Origin: Paramacrobiotus metropolitanus
Lineage: Eukaryota; Tardigrada; Eutardigrada; Parachela; Macrobiotidae
Assembly (NCBI RefSeq): GCF_019649055.1
Contig: NW_026570221.1
Location: forward strand, 2,232,001-2,296,000
Direction: 5' to 3'
Length of the DNA: 64,000 nt
Positions 1-10,399 of this stretch are shown piece by piece (within the stretch, counting starts at the first letter, position 1; the number at the start of each line of letters is the position of its first letter). The translations under genes and the position numbers were made by a program. Below the pieces are notes generated by a model. The model made no database searches and was not told the origin of the DNA. It worked only from the letters and a program-made list of their open reading frames with translations.

Positions 1-672
1 ATTCTCCTGCTGAACTGTGTCAACGCTCTATATAATCAAGAGACTGGTTGCCTTCTCAAACCGGCAGTTTTCTTTTCGGATGCCTCTATTTATTTTTTAA
101 TTTCGGTGTAGATTGCATCAGTAAAGACATTCTGCTAATAAGAAAAAATCTTTTGCGCTACCTATCGTACCTCTCGGTTAACTTCTCGCTTTCCTTCACT
201 TATCACTTTGTTGCTGCAAAAAAAAGATTTACGGTTTCCTTTCCGGACTTTACCTTTGATTTCAGTCGTACGATTCTTACAAGGAAAGTGATTACTGCAT
301 TTTTCGCAGGAAAAATCGGCATACTGTTTTATAGATATGCAAAAAAGTACAACGGAAACACTCCAGGTCCAGGAAAATGAAATGGAAGTTGCTCTGTTTC
401 ACCAGTCTCATATTTTCATGAGCAGCAACTAGACTTGTTTTTTTCAGTAGAGTTTGGTGGTGGCTATGCCGTTTAGTCCAGTGTCAGCATTTTGCGCGCT
501 CCATTTTCGCGCCACTTAAGATGCATCAGCAGCATGACAACATACAGGCTGCAGACATCGATTGCCAAAATATTTCCAGGACTCGAGCGCCGACACGAAA
601 TGGTCAAGTGTCTGCTGTCTCCATACTGCTTGGAAATCGTTGACAGCGGAATCTGAAGTAGGACTAAATGAG
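1..672. other. non-coding stretch, nothing recognised
   Basis: AT-rich sequence with only short open frames that begin at non-ATG codons and show no domain, signal peptide or convincing composition. I see no RNA gene or repeat here. The last 100 bases presumably include upstream control sequence of the small secreted-protein gene that follows. Confidence 0.4.
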
Positions 673-680
673 TATAAAAA
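673..680 (+). promoter_or_regulatory. TATA box candidate for the small secreted-protein gene
   Basis: The run TATAAAAA lies 76 bases upstream of the ATG at 756. A start site about 30 bases downstream would leave a 5' leader of about 50 bases. This is a sequence match only. Confidence 0.4.
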
Positions 681-755
681 CTATTCCCAAATGCATGACA
701 TTTTCACTGAGTACACTTTAAAGTACGTTATTCCGACATTGTTAGTGAATTTAGA

Positions 756-1213
756 ATGAATGCTCATCTTCCGCTGTTTGCCGTTGCGCTTGTGTTGGCA
801 GTGTGGTCTGTCCGTAGCATGGAGATTCCAGTCGTCGAGGGTTGCCGTTTGCGCATTAAGGGACGCGTCCAGATTTCGAAACCATGGCCCATCGGGTTGA
901 GTAACCTTGACATGTACGAAAACGTGCCCGATGTAGTATATTATAGGACGTCGCCGAGCAAATCAGTGAATACGGTCGCCTGATGGCTGATACCAGTCTG
1001 CCGCTGTGTCCACAGGACGGATATCCGGACTGCAACAACTGCCGCCCGGGTAATCCCTACGACGATCTGGTCATGACGCAATGCTGCTTCTCGCATCACT
1101 GGGCCTGGACTAACAACCGCTCCATACGGGACGTCGCCGAATACCGTGATCATCTCATGCCACAATTTGATCCTTCAAGAGATGCAGTGAAGTGGTATCT
1201 TAAGTGCTTTTAA
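756..1213 (+). CDS. small secreted cysteine-containing protein (two exons)
   Basis: I propose exons 756-913 and 967-1213, giving a protein of about 134 residues. The start is an ATG followed by a classic signal peptide: MNAHLPLFAVALVLAVW, hydrophobic, then a polar stretch. The two open frames are not in the same phase. A 53-base intron with a GTACGA donor and an AAATCAG acceptor joins them exactly and removes the stops, and that length fits the short introns elsewhere in the window. The mature part has about seven cysteines, including a CPQDGYPDC-x2-C cluster and a CC pair, and ends in KCF. I do not recognise the family; it could be a secreted peptide or cuticle/saliva-type protein. The alternative is a frameshifted relic. 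No neighbour suggests a function. Confidence 0.5.
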
Positions 1214-1357
1214 TTCACATCCTAATTTTGCAACCTGAAAGTGCAGAAAATTAAGCAATCTCACTTCATCTAAAGTATACGATATTTATAATACATATTT
1301 GCAATACCAGCATGATTAGCGTCACTTACATTTCGCTTCTCACTTGATACAATCATG

Positions 1358-1587
1358 CTTTCTCAATATGGATCCGCGTACCGGACAGTGGACACCAAAG
1401 ACACGGTATTCTCCGCATTTTTCCACGTCAGAAAACTTGATAATTGCCTATTTATCTTGTCAACGAGATTGTATAAAGAATAATTTTTAGTTATTTAATT
1501 TTCGAAAGTTCTTGTTACGTGAAACAACGCGCGCAGAATACCGTGTCCGGTGTCTCTGTCTAGTGCGCGAATCCATATTGAGAAAGT
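1358..1587. repeat. imperfect inverted repeat / MITE-like element
   Basis: Arms of roughly 80-85 bases at 1358-1440 and 1501-1587 are reverse complements with scattered mismatches. The outer ends read TTTCTCAATATGGAT and its complement, and an AT-rich loop lies between. No target duplication was clear. It probably is a small non-autonomous DNA transposon or a fold-back relic. Confidence 0.6.
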
Positions 1588-2951
1588 GGGCAGGATTCGA
1601 AAAAAGTGCGAGCAAAGAAAAGTACGAGTAATCAGCAGACGAGCTAACTCGACTTATCTGCTGTCGCTTCGAAGGTGATCCTTGCACTTTGGAGCCGTAT
1701 GAGTCCATTCCCGAAAACCAACCGTATTATCCGTGGAGCCGTCGAAGCAACGGTAAACCCTTTACAGTGCAGACGAAGCCATTATGGCTGACGTCTACTT
1801 CAAAGTAACATATATAGTGGCACTTGTGTTCTATTACTTGATCCGGTTTTAAACAGTTTTGTTAACAACTGAACATTCTCACGCGATTTTTTTTTAATAT
1901 TGCCCGTTTTTCAGCGTCGATGAATTCGAATACGGGCTTGACCAAGCCGGCCACTTACATCTACAGCCGCCTTCCGGAAGTTTAGGTTTCCCAAAACCCG
2001 AAGCAATAGGCCCGTGAAGCGCACTGTACACGGCAATGACTGCTTGCCGCGTACAGTGCGCTTCACTGTGATTACATAAATGTTACGTTCAGCCGTTTAC
2101 TGTTAACGTCGTTGTTGTTTTGTCTCCAAGTTTAAGCCTTATGTATCAGTACGGTTAATTCAAATAATGAATTATGTACGGTAAAATTGTAGAGTTTGTT
2201 ACACCACGTGTTACTCTGAAGAGGATACAACACTGACCAATCAAATAAATTATAATATTATTCGTAAGAAGACAGACTGGGTTATGGGAATAATGAAAAA
2301 AAAATGGGAATTCCGGAGATGAGTGGACTCAATTTCGGTAACTGCTTCGGTTGTATGTTCTCTACAAAGATGTGTCATACTAGCCCAAACAAGCCAAATT
2401 GCAAAATTTGTAACAGAATTAATTAAAACAGTCAAAATTCTCAACAGTATTTGCGACGATTCGCATAGCAGCGTACACTGATCAAGCTGTACAGTAAAAG
2501 CAGTCTGCTATTTAGCGAAACAGAAATCTGTTCGCAGCTATCTGAATTTTCTCCAGCAGCAGATAAATTAATGTAATATATGAAAATCCTCTTAATTATA
2601 TCAGTTTGCATTTTTTTCAGTTTTTCTGTATGCGAAATAAAGGAGCCAGCGGAATTTTGGATTTGAGAGATTTCCATAAACTACCACTTGGAAAAATGGC
2701 TCTTGCGGTTACTGCACTAGATTACAATATTCCCACTGTACAGAATCAACACGCAAGCCGTGCTTTTCTAACTTGATGAGGTACTGCGTTTTCTAGTACC
2801 TTATGAAAGCGTAGTTTTTAGTGCTGATGGCGAATAAAAGTGAAACTCGCAGACTGTTAAGTACTTCGCCAGGCCGCTATGTGACTTACGTCTTACGGAT
2901 CGTAAATATTCTTGAATTCTGTTCTTAGAGATATATGTACGGTAAATAACG
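1588..2951. other. non-coding stretch
   Basis: Apart from the hairpin at 2014-2066 I see no gene here. Open frames are short, AT-rich and start at non-ATG codons. Confidence 0.35.
2014..2066. repeat. hairpin palindrome
   Basis: A 23-base arm beginning GTGAAGCGCACTGTAC is repeated in inverse orientation after a 7-base spacer, with only one or two mismatches. It is GC-richer than its surroundings. The function is unknown; see the finding on palindromes. Confidence 0.7.
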
Positions 2952-3156
2952 GTGGGGAAAACTGGTTATCCGAAACGACTCCTTGTACAGTTGTACTGCT
3001 GCCATCGCCCGGCTGGAGTGTGAAGTTACGACAATACATAGGGTTAAATCAGGCGCGGTACTTACATAAGCGCCATGTTTAGTTACCAACGTAAAATTCT
3101 AGCAGGGTGATGACAGCAGTACAGGGAGTTGGTACGGGTGGACTGGTTTTTCCCCT
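2952..3156. mobile_element. short inverted-repeat element (MITE-like)
   Basis: The left end GGGGAAAACTGG followed by a block ending TGTACTGCTGCCATC is repeated in inverse orientation at the right end, which finishes at about TTTTTCCCC. The arms are about 55 bases with moderate divergence. There is no coding capacity. The exact ends and any TA target duplication are uncertain. Confidence 0.5.
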
Positions 3157-3838
3157 ATATACTTCGTGCGGATACATACAATATTTTACATACTAATAAT
3201 GGTATGCCATGATACAGGCGGTAGTTTTGGACGCTTTGCCACGTGTTACGTAAACGGTTTGACAATATTAATTATGGTATTGAATGTTTCTGTAATACCA
3301 CATAGCTTAATTTTGAAGGAGTAGTGTCTGGTTATAGCCGTAATAATTATTACGAATCGGAATAAATAGTTACAAAGATGAAAATGGCCACCCATGTCCC
3401 TTGGCTTGTCTGACCCGTGAAAGAGGTGACAAGCCACGGATATGAGTGGAGTATTGCTGGTAAAGGTATTTTATCTCGCTCAGCCGAATAATATCCAGGG
3501 TCACTGTCCACACGTTGGCTATGGCTCCGTAGCAATTATAAGTTGAGCTGGCGGTATGTGCGTATTTCCTTTAGTGCAATAATTTACTGCTAATGGGTGG
3601 CATGAGTGCCTGTAGGCTGCATTCGTAGTTTTGCCACAGTGAGAGATGATGTTGAGGTTTCAGACCAGCAAGTGTGCCGCGGAAAGGATATGAACGATAT
3701 ACTTTTACTCTGCGGTGTTTTTCTTCAGAATTTCAATCTCTTTCTCCATTCTTATCTCTTGCGCATGCAACACCGAAATTTTAGTTTCCGGGGTACCAAC
3801 ATAGCGTACTTGCTTTTTAAGCTGAGGTAAAATCAGTA
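3157..3838. other. non-coding stretch
   Basis: No supported gene, repeat or RNA was seen in this AT-rich interval between two inverted-repeat elements. Confidence 0.35.
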
Positions 3839-4436
3839 CTTCGAATGCTGCCTTATATGGGCTCCCCTTATATTATTCTCCCTTATCTGGGCTCCCGGCT
3901 AGTTAGCAATACCCGTCAAATTAAATTTATCGGAGTTATAGCAGAACCTTTTTGTAATTTTTTCAACCGGATTTACAAGTGAGCACACCAAAGAATTCCG
4001 AAATTTCACATCCGAATTATATTTATATATATTATCTATATAATAAAATTTTTCATTAATTTCAACCGGATTTGCCAGTGAACAAACTGAAAAATGCCGA
4101 AATTCCATATCACATTATTTTTTTACGCACGCACTTTACAGCAGACAAAATCGCATCTTCACGGTCCATTTGACAAAGTCGCAAATATAAATTTTATCAA
4201 GATTTTGAATCTGTCGTTGATACAACCTGAGCACTTTGAAACAAACTAAATGCTACAAAAGTACCGGCAAAATAAATATTTTAAATAAATCAAAATTTTC
4301 AGTCAGGCATAACACTGATAACAGCGAAAGTGTGAGTAATAACGTAACCGCCCATGTAGAGGATTGCTCATAATGCTAGGGAGCCCAGATAAAGGAGGGT
4401 AATACAAGGGGAGCCCATATAAGGCAGCATTCGAAG
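3839..4436. mobile_element. TA-flanked non-autonomous DNA transposon (Tc1/mariner-type MITE)
   Basis: Both ends carry a long terminal inverted repeat of about 60 bases. The left arm starts CTTCGAATGCTGCC and the right arm ends with its complement. A TA dinucleotide lies immediately outside each end (3837-3838 and 4437-4438), as expected for TA-targeting elements. The interior has no coding frame. It holds a direct duplication of a block of about 65 bases (around 3955-4020 and 4055-4120) that begins with TTTCAACCGGATTT. Arm divergence is low to moderate, so it is not very recent. Confidence 0.75.
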
Positions 4437-5355
4437 TATCTGAAAAATGGCAGGCAGCATACTGGCAAGCGGGAAAACGTGGCAACTGGAGACGCTCTGG
4501 ATATTATCATGTTTTCTCTTGCAGTAAGAAAGCCTATGAGGCTGCGACTGGCAAAACAGTGAAAACACGGCTTTTTCTCTTCAACATCTTCAAAATATCT
4601 GTATGTCGCTATAATCTTGGAAGTTTATACCCGGATAAAGTTTGTTACTTCAGATTATCTGAGCCCCGCATTTCCTAAAACATCTAATAGCCTGACACCA
4701 TATCCAGCAACTTTGGTTAATCCCTGCAACGAACCCACCGCACTGACTCTAAGAAACGTTTTCGGGAGAAAATTTACGGCAGATCGTTTTAAAAGCATTA
4801 GATACTTCATCCGTCCGAAAGGTTTTGCTAGATCCGTGCGTCTACCACCCTAAATCATCGTTTTGCAGGCTTTATGCTGCTCTGAGAAAATATGCTAAAG
4901 CAGCCTTGTTAACAGCAATTTTGACTGTAAAATGTAAAATTTCTGCTACGCTTCTGGGTGTGGAGTGTCCGCAAAAAGCGATTGCTCTGTGCTAGTTGTG
5001 GAAACGTTTGATGTCTTGGGTCCGGCTGTAAACTAAATGTTACATTTATGGATTGGGAATATCCGCACTTGGTTGGTTGCGTGAATTCTCGCAATGCACC
5101 CCGGATTTGCACTGGATATACAGTATTTTTCCCGTGCCTTTAAGTAAAGTTGGATCATTACAGTTAGAAGCCGCACGATCGAAGCTGAATGTTTCAGTTT
5201 TTCAGCCGGACACAAGGATCCTATTTAATTAAGCCAACAAAATTTACTAATCACACAACTATTTCTTATAGACATTTGATTCACAAATCATTTCAGTAAA
5301 GTTCATTTCACAACGTTACAAAAAGATGTCAACACCTCATGATTCAAGCGTCCTG
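4437..5355. other. non-coding stretch 3' of the permease gene
   Basis: No supported gene was seen. The last part must include the 3' untranslated region of the minus-strand permease gene. Confidence 0.35.
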
Positions 5356-6936
5356 TTATACAGCGGTTTGATTCGAACTGATCGTTTCACACCTAATATG
5401 GCTACACACAATCATCTCCGCATAGACAATGCTGAATCCAACCGCACTGGTTAAGAGAATTGGGAACAGGTTGAGTTTGAAGAACTCCACAGCCCGTACT
5501 CGCAGGCCTTTCTGCCACAATATATTCCGCCATAAAAGCCCCGCGAGCGAAGCGCTGAATGTAAAGGACACCGCGCCGATGTTGCTTCCCACGGCCAACG
5601 CAATGGAACTCCCGCGCAGATTGATGTCATCCAGCGGGATCTGCCGGAGAATCTTGGTCAACAGTACCGTCGCTAAGATATTCGTCCCGGCAAAATTACA
5701 CAACACAACGGACAGCAATCCCACGGAAAAGACCGTCGCCGGCAGCGAAGTGGTCAGATGCGCCATCCAGCCGGCAAAGATGTCGATCCACTTGTGGTAT
5801 GCTAGCGCCTCCACCAGCACGAACTGGGAGAGCGCAAACGGGAGTAAACCGATCGGCAGACGTTTCAGCGAAGTGTACGCCGTGGGGAAGCGCTTCTTCA
5901 GGACCTCTTTGGTGCGAATAAGCCAACGAAAGTGCGTCGTAAACCACTTTTGGGAGAATCGCCGGATAACCACGGCCTCCGCCTCCGTGGAATGGCGGAC
6001 GGATGCGCGTTCCCGTAATTCCAACTCAAATGCCGCGCTGCTCGGTCGTCTCTTAATCCATCCCTCCCAGATAATGTCGAAGAGGAATTTGCCGATGGTA
6101 AACGGCAGCGCGATCACCCACACGTCCACGCCCCCGAAACTGGCCCCGATGATCACGATTAAGCAGGACAAAAGCAGCCCGGAGCCGACCAGCGCACTGA
6201 CCGGATCTAGGAGGACGGAGCGCGCGTCCAGTTGCGGGGCGGTGACCTGTTGGGGAATTTGCTTGCGGAATTGCACCAGCAGGGCGGTATACGCGGCGAC
6301 AGCACAGCCGAGGAACGGCAGCGTGGTGTACGCGGTGTACATTAGATATTCCATCTGGAAGCCTTCGCACAGCACCAAATTGGTGATATTCCCTAGGAAC
6401 AGCACCATACTTCCGATATTGCAACTGGCGAATTCCGCAAACAGCCACGGATACGGGTCCATCTTGGCGACGGCGGTGTAGTAGACCAGGAAGGCCGTTC
6501 CCGAGAGCACCACCGGATCATTCCCGAGAAGAATGCTCAGCACAGTGGAGAAGAGATAGAACGACGTGTACAGCCGGATCCCCCGGCGACCGCCATGGTT
6601 GGCGATCCAGAAGGCGGCCGCCTGCAGCAGTCCGGTGAGATCCAGGGAGATGGCCATGTAGGCCAGGGAGAAGAAGAGAATCATGATGTTGTAGGGCTTA
6701 ATGCCGCCGGCGCCCACAATCCCGTCGCGGAAGACGGAAAAGGGAATGCACTGGGCCAACGCTAAGATGATGACGCAGACCAGGGGGGCGGTGGCGGTGT
6801 CGAGGATCAAGCGCAGACGGGTGCGCGGGATGGGGATGGCGATGGGGAAGATGACCAGGATGATGCTGATGATGAAGAAGGTCAGGGCGACGATGGCGTA
6901 GGCGTCCATTTTCGGGTAGGGTATACCGTTGATCAT
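5356..6936 (-). CDS. ArsB/NhaD-type (ion transporter superfamily) membrane permease
   Basis: One uninterrupted frame of 526 codons runs from an ATG at 6936 to TAA at 5356-5358. The protein has about 11-12 hydrophobic segments and the hallmarks of the ArsB/NhaD/citrate-transporter-like permeases. These are a GNDPVV loop after the early helices (about residue 138), a central hydrophilic linker (about residues 285-350), and a second half with NFAGTNILATVLL and SNIGAVSFTFSASLAGLLWR, the conserved asparagine/glycine re-entrant type motifs. The family length is usually 400-550, so this is full length. It should move an anion or exchange sodium/protons across a membrane; the substrate cannot be read from sequence. 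It is intronless and GC-richer than its surroundings, unlike the intron-bearing neighbours. That could mean retroposition, lateral transfer or simply an ancient intronless gene. The plus-strand open frames over it are shadows. Confidence 0.85.
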   Translation of the reverse strand: MINGIPYPKMDAYAIVALTFFIISIILVIFPIAIPIPRTRLRLILDTATAPLVCVIILALAQCIPFSVFRDGIVGAGGIKPYNIMILFFSLAYMAISLDLTGLLQAAAFWIANHGGRRGIRLYTSFYLFSTVLSILLGNDPVVLSGTAFLVYYTAVAKMDPYPWLFAEFASCNIGSMVLFLGNITNLVLCEGFQMEYLMYTAYTTLPFLGCAVAAYTALLVQFRKQIPQQVTAPQLDARSVLLDPVSALVGSGLLLSCLIVIIGASFGGVDVWVIALPFTIGKFLFDIIWEGWIKRRPSSAAFELELRERASVRHSTEAEAVVIRRFSQKWFTTHFRWLIRTKEVLKKRFPTAYTSLKRLPIGLLPFALSQFVLVEALAYHKWIDIFAGWMAHLTTSLPATVFSVGLLSVVLCNFAGTNILATVLLTKILRQIPLDDINLRGSSIALAVGSNIGAVSFTFSASLAGLLWRNILWQKGLRVRAVEFFKLNLFPILLTSAVGFSIVYAEMIVCSHIRCETISSNQTAV

Positions 6937-7716
6937 TTAGTCCAGTAATCCACAGCAGGTAAAAAATCTACCATACAAATTCACTGCAAGACCATCGACT
7001 CAGTTAAATCGCTGGTAGAGCAGTTCGCTCAAACCCCTCACTTTTTGTTACCCATGCGTTTGAGTTTTCTCGCTTACACTGGTGACTGGTGTGTGGTCGT
7101 TATCCGAATGGTCATCTACAGCACATCGTACCAATTATTAGCATTCAGCATTCGACTAGACGTGTCCGGCGTGATCACAATTCCTTTAGCACAAGCAGAG
7201 AGAAATGATTATTTGAAAAAAACCGCACTAAACAAACTAAACATGACATAGATGAACTGTACGAAGCAGACAACACGACTCATCAGAACGGCTGTGCAGA
7301 CGGTGCGCCCCGAGGGAAAACATTTTTTCCGAAGTCAGTGGTAAGTTTGTCGTAAAAGACTATTAATATAAAACTACAAGAATGCCTTGAACTTGCGATG
7401 AGTCATGGCACTGATGAGTGGTGAGTAACCGCAAGCTGAATGAAGAATTTTTACTAGCCAGTATTAAAATGCAATAAAAGACCAGCTGTCGCTGCTAGCC
7501 TGCTGCAGCTTAGGACGAAATGGTCGCATACCCAACATCTCCACATTTCAATACGCATACAGCGCAGTGCACTGTACGACTTTTTAATATCCGTTTCGCA
7601 CAAGTGCACTCAGAAGTGGCTCAATCTGTACCAAACTTGGTTTCTGTTGTCACTGTCTCGTTGCGGACCAAACTTCGCGACGATTAGCAGAGACGTTGCG
7701 AAGTGGCAGGCAATAA
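6937..7716. other. upstream region of the permease gene, no gene seen
   Basis: Sequence between the permease start and the minisatellite. No supported coding frame. It presumably contains the permease promoter, but I could not identify a core element with confidence. Confidence 0.35.
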
Positions 7717-8440
7717 AACGATCCGACGACAGCGACACTCTATACAAGCGCGACAGTGCCGCTACAGCAGCGACCGTGCTTGTGCTATGCCATAGCATAG
7801 CGAGAAACACGGCGCGACGACAGCGACACGGTATATAAGCGCGACAGTACCGCTACAGCCGCGACCGTGCTCTAGTGCTGTACGCTGGCATAGCAAGAAA
7901 CACGGCGCGACGACAGCGACACGGTGTATAAGCGCGACAGTGCCGCTACAGCAGCGACCGTGCTAGTGCTGCACCCTGGCATAGCAAGAAACACGGCGCG
8001 ACGACAGCGACACGGTATATAAGCGCGACAGTACCGCTACAGCAGCGACCGTGCTTGTGCTGTACCCTGGCATAGCCAGAAACACGGCGCGACGACAGCG
8101 ACACGGTGTACAAGCGCGACAGTGCCGCTACAGCAGCGACCGTGCTTGTGCTATGCCATAGCATAGCGAGAAACACGGCGCGACGACAGCGACATGGTGT
8201 ATAAGCGCGACAGTACCGCTACAGCAGCGACCGTGCTAGTGCTGCACCCTGGCATAGCAAGAAACACGGCGCGACGACAGCGACACGGTGTATAAGCGCG
8301 ACAGTGCCGCTACAGCAGCGACCGTGCTAGTGCTGCACCCTGGCATAGCAAGAAACACGGCGCGACGACAGCGACACGGCGCGACGACAGCGACACGATG
8401 TATAAGCGTGACAGTGCCGCTACAGCAACCACCGTGCCAA
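7717..8440. repeat. minisatellite, about eight copies of a 91-base unit
   Basis: Units start near 7809, 7902, 7993, 8084 and then at 91-base steps, each with the core GCGACGACAGCGACACGG followed by a TATAAGCGCGACAG segment. Two unit variants differ in one middle part: one reads TGCTATGCCATAGCATAGCGA, the other GCACCCTGGCATAGCAAGA with an A/T change. The last unit contains a small internal repetition of the GCGACGACAGCGACAC motif. The array is GC-rich against an AT-rich background and has runs open in several frames only because it is repetitive. Confidence 0.9.
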
Positions 8441-8922
8441 GGTGTATAGTTAATGGTGATGCGACTGGCTAAAACTTGCTGCATGAAAATTCAGTACTTT
8501 TCGGCAAGTTTGCGTCAAAGGCATCAAGTTGTAATTAAGAGCTAAACGTATGGCACGGCCTACAGCCTCAACCGCTCCGAATTTTTTAAAACGGATTGCA
8601 CATGCTCTAATTAATTTTTCATGCTCTCCATGCTCGTTATCGATTTGATATGAAAATATGATTTTTGCATAAGTCGAATTATGAATATGAGTGAGCATCA
8701 TATAAGTCGTTGCAGCAATGAGCAGTCTGAGTGAGTGAAACTGCAGGGCGCATACAGACTGCCGCTAGCCCGCTGCCTGCCTGGCCTCTATGTATACATG
8801 TCCGATTCAAACCACTTTCCTACTACTTTACTCGACTCAGATGTTTTTTGGAATTTCAAAAAACAAATTATCCAAATCACGTTATCCAAACGCTGACCTA
8901 TCTTCTCCAGCCAGCCTTCCAC

Positions 8923-9391
8923 TTCGGTGACGTTCAGTTGGCCGTCGCGATCTCCATCGAAACCTTGCAGCATGACCTCCACTGTACGGCTGAGGACGTT
9001 TCGCCCGGTCTCCGCCCTCCCCGTTGCAGCGGCCCGTACGACAACCGCTATCACAATTGGAACAAAACCAGAGTGGAATATCCAGATTTCTTGGTGGTGT
9101 GGCAAAGGCAGTTGCTTTGGTGTGGCATTGGATTCCGATAGACTTGACGTATTTAAAAGCAGAATTACGGTCGAAACCGGCGGTAATGCAATCCGCGCCA
9201 TACAGGTTTTCAGTCTCAGGAATATTCGAGGAAGCCTCTTCGTACTACTCACGTTTCTCAAAAGATTGTTGAAGATATTCGCAAATATCTTTCGTCAATT
9301 GTGTGCAGAGGGCAGTCATAATGTCAGTAACATTTTGGACATAATCGATAAAATCCGGTTGTAAATCGTAAGTAAAGTCGGGATTGGACAT
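8923..9391 (-). CDS. EF-hand protein gene, partial or decayed
   Basis: On the minus strand an ATG at 9391 opens MSNPDFTYDLQPDF and runs 48 codons to a GTGAGTA, a textbook splice donor that also contains an in-frame TAG (9245-9247). Further on, in another phase, positions 8958-8923 encode DGDRDGQLNVTE. This is a complete canonical EF-hand loop with Asp at 1, 3 and 5, Gly at 6 and Glu at 12, preceded by a helix and followed by VEGWLEKI. An intron from 9253 to 9048 with an acceptor ending GATAG would join the two in frame. Alternatively the gene has a stop and a frameshift: the frame between them stays open and looks protein-like. Only one EF-hand is visible, while functional ones are usually paired. 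Calcium binding is therefore likely for the ancestor and uncertain for this copy. Confidence 0.45.
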
Positions 9392-9557
9392 GATTTTAAT
9401 AAAACCTAAGGTGTAACTATCAAAAAGTCACGGTAGCATACGGTAATTGTGCAACTGTGCAGTAAAGCAAACGCCAAGTCGGGCTTCAATGATTTACGTA
9501 CGCGAGTAAAAGTGCTAAATTAATTGATCGATCTCGACGTGAGCAAAAGTGAAGTGA

Positions 9558-10140
9558 ATCTCCCAGGGGATAAACTTTTTGCCCCGGAACAAAATCATCC
9601 ATGGCGACATTAAGCCAAAAAATATTCTCATCCTGCAGTTCGGCTTCACGCACAAGAGGATGCTGATCGGCGATTTTGATGAAAATTTTCAAATGCACGA
9701 AACCATTACCAGCCCAAAAGATATCACACATTTTTTTGGAATTATCCGCTAAATACCTCCAGAAATGTTTAAAAGATTTAGATGTGGCAGCGATTTCTCC
9801 CCTGCAGAAACTGTAAGAACCGGAAGGAAAATGGATATCTGGAGTTTCGGGTGTGTTCTCTTGGATCTTGGCGAATGTGTTGTCAACATTGAGGAGAAAT
9901 GGCTTGAGAAAACTGAGTCCGAGAAATCGGAAAGAATCCAAGCAGGAAGAAGCATTACTGATGATGTATTTGAAGAGAAGCTGAAAAACGGATATGTTCC
10001 GTTAGCTCCTGACACGATCCCATCAAATATGATGATCTGCATCAAGCCTTGCCTACGCGCAGCGAGCCAACGCAGCCTACAAGCCCTCAGCAGAAGAGCC
10101 ATTGTCATATCTTGCTGAAGCCTACAAGCAAGCTCCTGGA
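9558..10140 (+). pseudogene. protein kinase domain relic
   Basis: The catalytic half of a protein kinase is readable on the plus strand. IIHGDIKPKN (catalytic loop, 9594-9623) is followed by IGDFDEN, where the usual DFG reads DFD (9672-9680). Next come PPEMF in place of APE (from 9756), then KMDIWSFGCVLL (subdomain IX, around 9829-9864), and finally, after a change of frame near 10050, a subdomain XI-like KPSAEE segment. A TAA at 9750-9752 sits where a tyrosine is expected in RY-x-PPE, and another stop precedes the catalytic loop. The N-lobe is not recognisable. I read this as a decayed host kinase gene rather than a working one. The alternative of tiny introns would not remove both the stops and the frame change. 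Confidence 0.65.
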
Positions 10141-10399
10141 GACGTATCCGTCGTCCTTCATGCCAATAAACACCGCGAATGGTCACCGATATCAATGCAG
10201 GTCTTCGAGCCACTGACCGGCATCGTTCGACCGTTGCTCTTCCCTGACCGTTTGCAAAAGCAGTTGCTTAAACATGCCTTCACCCCAGTCCAGGATGTTG
10301 TGTTAAGCCATGTTTCCAATCGGGATGAGAACGATGCCGGTAGCCCGCGGACGATGGCGCTAAATGTACGGGAGTCAAACTGACACGATATTGAACGAG

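Noticed and set aside
48-380. 110-codon open frame at the window start
   Set aside because: Begins at TTG, has no domain and an aromatic-rich composition typical of AT-rich non-coding DNA.
5429-6481. 350-codon plus-strand open frame
   Set aside because: Complete shadow of the minus-strand permease, with arginine/serine-rich content typical of an antisense frame over a GC-rich gene.
7610-8484. open frames across the minisatellite on both strands
   Set aside because: They arise from repetition of a 91-base unit free of stops by chance; codon-level periodicity is not preserved because 91 is not a multiple of three.
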